Assembly: GCA_009377385.1 (NCBI GenBank)
Contig: WHUD01000034.1
Location: 1 to 36,154 of the forward strand
Origin: Actinophytocola sp.
GTDB lineage: Bacteria > Actinomycetota > Actinomycetes > Mycobacteriales > Pseudonocardiaceae
Reading direction: 5' to 3'
Length of the DNA stretch: 36,154 nt
Shown in pieces: positions 30,841 through 36,154 of this stretch. How positions within the stretch are numbered: position 1 is the stretch's first letter; every line of letters begins with the position of its first letter. A program made the position numbers and the translations under genes. The notes beneath the pieces were generated by a model. The model did not search any database, was not told the DNA's origin, and saw only the letters and a program-made list of their open reading frames with translations.

Positions 30841-32085
30841 ATGCGGCATCCGTCGGTGTATGAATCTCCACGCATCGGTAATGGCGGCATCTTTTTCCGG
30901 GCACCCGAGCTTCCGGACGATGAGATCTCCCGGATACGCGAACTCCTACGACTGGTGCGGCAGGTCGTTGGGTGGGAGGACGGTCCGCCGCGAACCCAGC
31001 GACTGGATGCGTATGCTGCGGAGTCGGCGCTGACGGCGGCCCACGACGAAGTCGTCACGTTCATGAATGAACAACTGGCCGCCGGAGGGCGCGAGGAACG
31101 TATAGGCCGTGCCACTGTGCTCCTGAACCAGCTTGGTCAGGCCAGAGTTTTTCTTCGCGATGCGTTGCTGAGTGCGAAGACAACGGCATTGACGAATGTG
31201 CAACAGTCGTTGAATCGACTACGACACGTCACGACGGTCGCCCAGCTGTTGGAGCGCGGCAAGGTCGAGAACACGGAGCTCGGGTTTCAGCGAACCCTGG
31301 TATCCCGGGTCGAGGATTCGTACTGGGTACCAAGAACCGCCCATATACCGTTCGATCCTTCGTTGGAACAATCCACGGTCGACGTGGGCAGAGCGAACCG
31401 CAGGAAGCTGGATGCCACGCTGCTGGAAACCGAGATGGTTCGTCGGCGCACCTCGCTCTGCGTCATGGACGCGCAGTCGAATCCCCGTACCCATCCCGAG
31501 ATGATGAGGGTGACGGGCACGCTGTCGTACGTCGGGGCGCCCATCGTTTCCGGGTCCACCGTCGTCGGTTTCGTACACGCGGATTGCTTCGGCGAACGAG
31601 ATGTCGATGACTACGACCGGCAGTTGATCGGTTTGTTCGCTGAAGGGTTTGGCATCGCCCTCGAGCGTGTGACGTATCTCGAGCGACTCAGGACGCTTCG
31701 GCAGAAGTTCGACGATTACACCAAGGACGTAGCGGATCTGGCTGATAGCTTCGTCGGTGCTGACGTCGAGATGGCTCCGGCCGATTCGGCGAGTCAGCAT
31801 GATGCGGGCCAGGTGCGCGGATCCGACTCGTACGCCGTGATGCGTCGGCACCACGACGACTTCGGTGGCCTGACTCGACGTGAGCTGGAGATTCTCACGC
31901 ATATGGCATCCGGTGAGACCAACACTCGGATCGCACATCGCTTGGTGATATCCGAAGTAACCGTCAAATCGCACGTGAAGCGCATCTTGCGAAAGCTTGG
32001 TGCCGCTAATCGCGCGGAAGCCGTTTCCCTGTACCTGCGGCACACCTTGGGCCGACGTGACCACACCGGTGGGCCAGGTCGCTGA
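30841..32085 (+). CDS. LuxR-family regulator with a GAF-like domain
   Basis: A 414-residue regulator. A helical N-terminal section (about 20-140) is followed by a GAF-type sensing domain (about 140-280; note SYVGAPIVSGSTVVGFVHAD). A short coiled linker (LRTLRQKFDDYTKDV) leads to a LuxR helix-turn-helix at about 343-402 (LTRRELEILTHMASGETNTR, then VTVKSHVKRILRKLGA). GAF-LuxR proteins sense a small molecule or redox signal. It follows the oxidoreductase operon after a terminator, so it is a separate transcript and may regulate that operon. Codon use is visibly less G/C-biased than in the mce genes. The stop lies eight bases before the response regulator stop on the other strand. Confidence 0.83.
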   Translation: MRHPSVYESPRIGNGGIFFRAPELPDDEISRIRELLRLVRQVVGWEDGPPRTQRLDAYAAESALTAAHDEVVTFMNEQLAAGGREERIGRATVLLNQLGQARVFLRDALLSAKTTALTNVQQSLNRLRHVTTVAQLLERGKVENTELGFQRTLVSRVEDSYWVPRTAHIPFDPSLEQSTVDVGRANRRKLDATLLETEMVRRRTSLCVMDAQSNPRTHPEMMRVTGTLSYVGAPIVSGSTVVGFVHADCFGERDVDDYDRQLIGLFAEGFGIALERVTYLERLRTLRQKFDDYTKDVADLADSFVGADVEMAPADSASQHDAGQVRGSDSYAVMRRHHDDFGGLTRRELEILTHMASGETNTRIAHRLVISEVTVKSHVKRILRKLGAANRAEAVSLYLRHTLGRRDHTGGPGR

Positions 32086-32093
32086 GCGAGCGG

Positions 32094-32744
32094 CTACTCG
32101 CGGTCAAGCAGGCCGTAGCGGCCCGCGAGTGCCGCCGCCTCGATGCGGTTGCTCGTGCCGATCTTGTGCAGTACCGAGGCCACCATCCGCTTCGCGGTCC
32201 GCTCCGACACCAGCATCCTGCGCGCGATCTCGGCGTTGTCGATCCCACGGGAGAGCAGCTGCCATAACCGCACCTCCTGCGGATCCAACCGGGACAGCAG
32301 CTCGGGCGGCACCGTCCGGGGCGCGCCGAGTATCGCTGTCAGCAGCCGATGTTCCAGCACGGCGAAGCCTGCCGCGAGGGTCTGTAGCGGTGCGACCAGC
32401 GTCTCCGGGTCTGCGGATTTCGGCAGGTAACCGTCGGCGCCCGCGTGCAGTGCGGCAACGGCAAGTTCCCGGTCGTCGGCCCCTGACAGCGCCAGCACCC
32501 GCGTGTCAGGGTGCAGGCGTTTGATCTGCCGGATGGCCGCCGCGCCGCCGAGCGGCGGCATCGCGAGGTCAACGATCGCCAGTTCGGCCCCCGTCCGCTC
32601 GACCAGCGGCGCGGCCTCCTCGACACGTGTGGTGTGGCCTGCGACCTCGAACCGCTCGCCCGCCTTCGCCGAAAGCAGCAAGGCGAGCCCTTGGCCGAAC
32701 AGGTCGTGGTCGTCCACGATGACCACGCGGAGCCGATCGTTCAC
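32094..32744 (-). CDS. NarL/FixJ-type two-component response regulator
   Basis: A 216-residue response regulator. The receiver domain (about 1-125) shows the acidic pair Asp11-Asp12, the phospho-acceptor Asp59 in ELAIVDLAMP, and Lys109 in LPKSAD. A LuxR-type helix-turn-helix occupies about 152-212 (LDPQEVRLWQLLSRGIDNAE and RTAKRMVASVLHKIGTSNR). The start is taken as GTG 32744, which gives MNDRLRVVIVDD; an earlier ATG would add a Pro/His-rich stretch. No ribosome binding site is seen, so the transcript may be leaderless. The partner kinase gene starts 38 bases away on the other strand. Confidence 0.87.
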   Translation of the reverse strand: MNDRLRVVIVDDHDLFGQGLALLLSAKAGERFEVAGHTTRVEEAAPLVERTGAELAIVDLAMPPLGGAAAIRQIKRLHPDTRVLALSGADDRELAVAALHAGADGYLPKSADPETLVAPLQTLAAGFAVLEHRLLTAILGAPRTVPPELLSRLDPQEVRLWQLLSRGIDNAEIARRMLVSERTAKRMVASVLHKIGTSNRIEAAALAGRYGLLDRE

Positions 32745-32751
32745 CGGTGCA

Positions 32752-32760
32752 GTGTGACAC
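32752..32760. promoter_or_regulatory. Short dyad GTGT-G-ACAC in the kinase/regulator interval
   Basis: The whole space between the divergent response-regulator and kinase starts (32745-32782) is 38 bp and holds this nine-base dyad. Any promoters must overlap each other and the coding ends, so autoregulation by the response regulator at this site is plausible. The dyad is short and may be chance. Confidence 0.2.
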
Positions 32761-32782
32761 GCTGAGTGTGGTGGTGACGGCC

Positions 32783-34102
32783 ATGACAACGGTGTCGAGA
32801 AGCCGGTCAACGCCGCAACGCGCCGGTGGCGAAACCGGCGACGGCGGCGTGGCCGCGCTGCAGCGTGTCATCGTCTCGATCCGGCTCGCCATCGTGGCCT
32901 CCGCGCTGGCGCTCCTGCTCGCCGGGATCGACCCGGTCGGGCGGCATCCACTCGCCGCGTCCGTGGTGGTCGGCGTCGCCATCGGCTACGCGCTCGTGCT
33001 GCTACGGCGGGTGGACTGGGAACGGCAGGGCAGCCGCTCCTCGCTCGTGGTCACCACGGCGGACAGCGTGCTGGCACTGGCCTTCGTCGCGACGACAGGT
33101 GGTGGGCAGAGTCCGGCAGCCACGATCTTGTTTCTGGTCATCATCGCGGCGGCGACCCGCCTCCGGTTGCCTGTGACGGTGCTGCTCTCGCTCACGCTGG
33201 GGGCCTGCTACCTGGCGATCGTGCTGCTGGTCGAGCCCGCCCCTGCCCCGCTGGACCAGCGGCTGCAGTCCGGGCTGTGGTTGGCGCTGTACCTGCTGCT
33301 GACCGGGGTGTTCTCCGCCAGCATCGCGCTCTACGTCGAGCGAGCGCACGCCGCGCGGGCCGCCGCGCGCGCGGAGGCGATCGCCGAGCACAGCGCCGCG
33401 ACCGAGGAACGTGACCTGCGCGCCCGGCTGCTGGCCACCTACCAGGCGCAGCACGACGGGCTGCGCGCGATCCTGCACGACTTCCGCACACCAGTGTCGT
33501 CGCTACGAGCGTTGAGCGGCGAGTTGGCCGATCCGGCGACCCGAATCGGTCCTGACGAGCGGGAGGCCGCGCTGCGGCTGGTCGCCGCGCACTCGCGGCA
33601 GCTGTCCTCGATGCTCGACGCGCTCGCCGACGTCGCCGCGAGCCGTGACCCGAACCGGCCCGCTGCGGCACCGCAACCGGTCGTGCTGCGCGAACTGCTG
33701 CTGGCGGCCGCCGACGCCGCCGGATTGCGCCCGCCCCGGCTCCGGCTGGCCGTGACCCCTGCGGAAGCCGTCGTGCTGGTCGATGAGCAGCGGTTGCGCC
33801 GGGTGTTGATCAACTTGCTCGACAACGCCGCCCGTCACGGCAGGGGCGATCCGGTCGACCTGGTCGCCACGGTGAACGGTGGCTGGATGACGGTGGACAT
33901 CCTCGACCGTGGTCCCGGTATGTCTCCCGAAGACCTGCGGGTGGCGACACGTAAGGACGTCTCGCTCGGGGAGGCGGCAGGCGGCAGCGGGCTCGGGCTG
34001 TGGATCGTGGGGCAGATCGTGCAGGCGATGCGCGGCGAGTTGCGGCTCGCGGTCCGTGACGGCGGCGGCCTCTCGGCGCGGGTGAGCCTGCCGGTGAGCT
34101 GA
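32783..34102 (+). CDS. Membrane-bound sensor histidine kinase
   Basis: A 439-residue kinase. The N-terminal half (about 28-185) has several hydrophobic helices with almost no extracellular loop, so it probably senses within or close to the membrane. The dimerisation helix contains ILHDFRTPVSSLR with the phospho-acceptor His232, and the HATPase domain shows NLLDNAARHGRG, ILDRGPGMSPED and GGSGLGLWIVGQI. It should phosphorylate the divergent NarL-type regulator. HisKA with HDFRTP is less usual for NarL partners, which often pair with HisKA_3 kinases. The start is ATG 32783; in-frame GTGs upstream are possible. Confidence 0.87.
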   Translation: MTTVSRSRSTPQRAGGETGDGGVAALQRVIVSIRLAIVASALALLLAGIDPVGRHPLAASVVVGVAIGYALVLLRRVDWERQGSRSSLVVTTADSVLALAFVATTGGGQSPAATILFLVIIAAATRLRLPVTVLLSLTLGACYLAIVLLVEPAPAPLDQRLQSGLWLALYLLLTGVFSASIALYVERAHAARAAARAEAIAEHSAATEERDLRARLLATYQAQHDGLRAILHDFRTPVSSLRALSGELADPATRIGPDEREAALRLVAAHSRQLSSMLDALADVAASRDPNRPAAAPQPVVLRELLLAAADAAGLRPPRLRLAVTPAEAVVLVDEQRLRRVLINLLDNAARHGRGDPVDLVATVNGGWMTVDILDRGPGMSPEDLRVATRKDVSLGEAAGGSGLGLWIVGQIVQAMRGELRLAVRDGGGLSARVSLPVS

Positions 34103-34114
34103 GCCCGGCCCGTC

Positions 34115-34172
34115 GTCCGCGTCACGGTGGCACGCGAGGGCCAATCCTGGCCCTATCGGCCCGCGCGCGGAC
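34115..34172 (+). repeat. Nested inverted repeats before the R2lox gene
   Basis: An inner hairpin AGGGCCA-ATCC-TGGCCCT (34137-34154) lies inside an outer stem formed by GTCCGCG (34115-34121) and CGCGGAC (34166-34172). It lies in the 134-bp gap between the kinase stop and the R2lox start. It could be the kinase gene's terminator or a folded leader for R2lox. The inner stem alone is a reasonable terminator; the outer pairing is more speculative. Confidence 0.5.
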
Positions 34173-34236
34173 GCCATGTCGTGGCGGACGCTGACAGCAC
34201 GGGCGAGATGTCCGTCCCTGACGATGAGGAGTAGTC

Positions 34237-35217
34237 ATGCCCGTCGATCGCGTCATTTCCCACGGCAACCGCACCGGCTTCGGCAGCCTGTCCGAGCAGG
34301 GTCTGCGCCTTGACTCGTTTCCGATGAAGCTGTTCGGCAAGGGCAACGCCAGGACCTGGAACCCTGCCGACATCGACTTCTCGCAGGACGCGGCCCATCT
34401 CGCCGCGATGTCCGAGGACGAGCGCCACCTGACGTGCACTCTCGCCGCGCAGTTCATGGCTGGCGAGGAGTCCGTCGCGCAGGATCTGCAGCCGTTCCTT
34501 TCCGCGATGGCCGCCGAGGGCAGGCTCGCCGACGAGGCCTACCTCGCCCAGTTCTTGTTCGAGGAAGCCAAGCACATGCAGGCGTTCCGGATGTGGTTCG
34601 ACGCGGTCGGCCTGACCAGCGACCTGCACTCCTATGTCGAGTACAGCGAGCCGTACCGTACGATCTTCTACGAGGAGCTGCCGAAGTCGCTGTACGCGCT
34701 CACCGATGACCCGTCGCCAGCGGCGCAGATCAGGGCGTCGGTGACCTACAACCACATCGTGGAAGGCACGCTCGCGCTGACCGGCTACTTCGCCTGGGCG
34801 AAGGTGTGTCACAACCGGGGCATCCTGCCAGGTATGCAGGAGCTGATCCGGCGCATCGGCGACGACGAGCGCAGGCACATGGCCTGGGGCACGTTCACCT
34901 GCCGCAGGCACGTGGCGGCCGACGACGCCAACTGGGACGTGGTCGACCAGCGGATACAGGAGCTGATGCAGCCCGCCGTCGCCCTCATCGCGATGCTGTT
35001 CGAGCAGTTCCCCGACGAGGTCCCGTTCGGGCTGCAGGTCGACGAGATGACCGCGTACGCGACGGACAAGGTCGGCAGGCGGCTGCACTCCATCGAGGGC
35101 GCGCGCGGCAGGGACGTCACCGAGATCGACGCCGACGCGACGCCGATGCGGCTGGAGGACGCGTTCGCCGAGGAGGACGCGGCCGAGACCGGCAGGCGGC
35201 TGGCCACGGCCGGCTGA
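34237..35217 (+). CDS. R2-like ligand-binding oxidase (R2lox), Mn/Fe ferritin-like protein
   Basis: A 326-residue ferritin-like protein of the R2lox family, related to ribonucleotide reductase R2 but not part of that enzyme. The metal ligands are Glu77 (GEES), Glu110 and His113 (EEAKH), Glu176 (HIVEG), Glu211 and His214 (DERRH). Val80 and Tyr171 occupy the places of the Val-Tyr ether cross-link known from Mycobacterium tuberculosis Rv0233; all sites are shifted by nine from that protein's numbering as I recall it. The family binds a Mn/Fe pair and a long-chain fatty acid and does two-electron oxidation chemistry; the natural substrate is not settled. GAGGAG precedes the ATG. The desaturase gene follows 91 bases later on the same strand. 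Confidence 0.92.
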   Translation: MPVDRVISHGNRTGFGSLSEQGLRLDSFPMKLFGKGNARTWNPADIDFSQDAAHLAAMSEDERHLTCTLAAQFMAGEESVAQDLQPFLSAMAAEGRLADEAYLAQFLFEEAKHMQAFRMWFDAVGLTSDLHSYVEYSEPYRTIFYEELPKSLYALTDDPSPAAQIRASVTYNHIVEGTLALTGYFAWAKVCHNRGILPGMQELIRRIGDDERRHMAWGTFTCRRHVAADDANWDVVDQRIQELMQPAVALIAMLFEQFPDEVPFGLQVDEMTAYATDKVGRRLHSIEGARGRDVTEIDADATPMRLEDAFAEEDAAETGRRLATAG

Positions 35218-35249
35218 CGCCGTGTCCTGTATCCAGGACGCCGTGTCCT
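35216..35249. repeat. 13-bp direct repeat with 21-bp period after the R2lox stop
   Basis: GACGCCGTGTCCT occurs at 35216-35228 and 35237-35249. The first copy overlaps the R2lox stop (35215-35217). Between and across them GTCCTG-TATC-CAGGAC (35224-35239) forms a six-base-arm dyad. The 21-base period puts both copies on the same face of the helix, so a tandem regulator site before the desaturase gene is possible; a simple slippage duplication is as likely. Confidence 0.6.
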
Positions 35250-35308
35250 TCGTTCGGGGCGGTGAGTTGAACAGTGCCGACACGCACACCGGCCTACGGA
35301 GGTGAGCG

Positions 35309-36154
35309 ATGACCGTGCTGAGTGAGGCGGAGTCCCGCGCGGTGCGGCGCGGGGTGCCCGATCCCGGCATCCCGGTGCCGCGCGCAGCGACTCCTACCTT
35401 GTTGCTGTACGTCGGCTCGCTCGCCCTGTGGGGGCTGGCGACCTGGCTGCTGCTCGGTGCGGGCGTGACGCCGTGGCTGACGGTGCCAATGCACGCTGCG
35501 GTGTCGTTCCTGATGTTCACCGTGCTGCATGAGGCCACCCATCACGCGGCGGGGCGGCTGACCTGGGTCAACGAGCTGTTCGGCAGGCTGGCGCAGCCGT
35601 TCGTCGCCGGATTCGCCAGTTTCCCCGCGTTCCGGCACATCCACATCGAGCACCATCGCAACACCAACGAGTCACGCGACGTCGATCCCGATGCGTGGAC
35701 CACCCACGGCCCAACCTGGCAGCTGCCGCTGCGCTGGATGACCCAGGACTTCTACTACGCCTGGTTCTGGGCGCCGAGGATCCGCCGCAGGCCCCGCGCC
35801 GAGGTCGTCGAGACGGTGGCGCTGGCCGCGGCGACCGTCGGCGTCGTCGGCTGGGCACTCGTGGGCGGCTGGTTCTGGCAGCTCGCCGTGATCTACCTGA
35901 TCCCGCAACGCATCGGCATCACCGTGCTCGCCTGGTGGTTCGACTGGCTGCCGCACCACGGCCTGACCGCGCACCATCCGGACAACCTCACCAACGGCCG
36001 AGACAGTCGACCACCATCACCAGCACCCACCCGAGGCGTCGAACCTGCACGGCGTCCATCAACTGCATCCCTTCACGTGCTGGCAGCCACGAACGCAGCA
36101 CCCGGCGGCATGCCGCCCGGCGCCCGAGGTGAACAACGCCGGAAACGCCGGAAC
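35309..36154 (+). CDS. Fatty-acid desaturase family protein, C-terminus apparently frameshifted, truncated by window end
   Basis: A membrane di-iron desaturase/hydroxylase that introduces a double bond or hydroxyl group into an acyl chain. Starting at ATG 35309 after ACGGAGG, it has two N-terminal hydrophobic helices, the first histidine box HEATHH (74-79) and the second HIEHH (112-116), then further membrane helices up to WWFDWLPHHGLTA. Beyond about 36003 the frame turns into Pro/Arg-rich sequence without family resemblance. One frame over, 36042-36071 reads NLHGVHQLHP, which resembles the third box region N-x-H-x-V-H-H-L-H-P of desaturases with Gln for the last His of the box. A frameshift (real or sequencing error) near 36003-36040 explains this. 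The frame stays open to the window end. Confidence 0.75.
   Translation, partial: MTVLSEAESRAVRRGVPDPGIPVPRAATPTLLLYVGSLALWGLATWLLLGAGVTPWLTVPMHAAVSFLMFTVLHEATHHAAGRLTWVNELFGRLAQPFVAGFASFPAFRHIHIEHHRNTNESRDVDPDAWTTHGPTWQLPLRWMTQDFYYAWFWAPRIRRRPRAEVVETVALAAATVGVVGWALVGGWFWQLAVIYLIPQRIGITVLAWWFDWLPHHGLTAHHPDNLTNGRDSRPPSPAPTRGVEPARRPSTASLHVLAATNAAPGGMPPGARGEQRRKRRN

Noticed and set aside
34153..35538. A 461-codon minus-strand open frame
   Set aside because: It is opposite the R2lox gene, which has all its metal ligands. The translated product is Arg/Val-rich with no recognisable motif.
1..36154. Insertion sequences, prophage, CRISPR array, tRNA or rRNA genes
   Set aside because: No transposase-like, integrase-like or phage proteins, no regularly spaced repeats, and no tRNA cloverleaf or rRNA sequence was recognised.

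Overview
The window is high-GC actinobacterial DNA with strong G/C bias at third codon positions, GTG as well as ATG starts, and many one- to four-base stop/start overlaps. The gene content (complete mce locus with a linked ATPase, PucR and LuxR-type regulators, R2lox, SDR and acyl-CoA synthetase genes) fits the order Pseudonocardiales (Amycolatopsis/Saccharomonospora/Prauserella-like). That placement is an inference from style and content, not from a marker gene.

Region 1 (1-14526): a leftward partial gene, probably an ECF sigma factor, faces a 12-gene rightward mce operon across a 324-bp control region. The operon encodes two YrbE permeases, an MlaF/Mkl-type ATPase, six Mce (MlaD-domain) proteins, an MMPL/RND-type membrane protein, a membrane-anchored parvulin and a 72-residue membrane protein. 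Nearly every junction is a translational-coupling overlap. A possible 31-codon gene sits between the fifth and sixth mce genes. Together they should form a cell-envelope lipid transporter with its own folding factor and extra membrane partner.

Region 2 (14540-23095): a MalT-like LuxR regulator (minus), a frameshifted nitronate monooxygenase gene, a minus-strand pair (acyl-CoA synthetase, saccharopine-dehydrogenase-like protein) and a divergent pair of SDR oxidoreductases. This looks like acyl or steroid/lipid catabolism. Strong dyad terminators close the convergent junctions.

Region 3 (23140-32085): two PucR-type regulators in tandem on the minus strand face a four-gene plus-strand operon: an enoyl-reductase/saccharopine-dehydrogenase-like protein, a flavoprotein oxidoreductase, a nitrilase-fold protein that has lost the catalytic cysteine, and a GST/thioredoxin-fold protein. 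The operon ends in a perfect 14-bp-stem hairpin and is followed by a GAF-LuxR regulator. Codon use in the plus-strand genes looks less GC-extreme, so the block may be acquired. I do not recognise this combination as a described pathway; it is the best candidate for a new system in the window.

Region 4 (32094-36154): a divergently transcribed two-component pair (NarL-type response regulator and DUF-less membrane histidine kinase), then an R2-like ligand-binding oxidase (R2lox) with all metal ligands and the Val/Tyr cross-link pair conserved, followed by a fatty-acid desaturase whose C-terminal part appears frameshifted and runs off the window.

No tRNA, rRNA, CRISPR array, insertion sequence or phage gene was seen.
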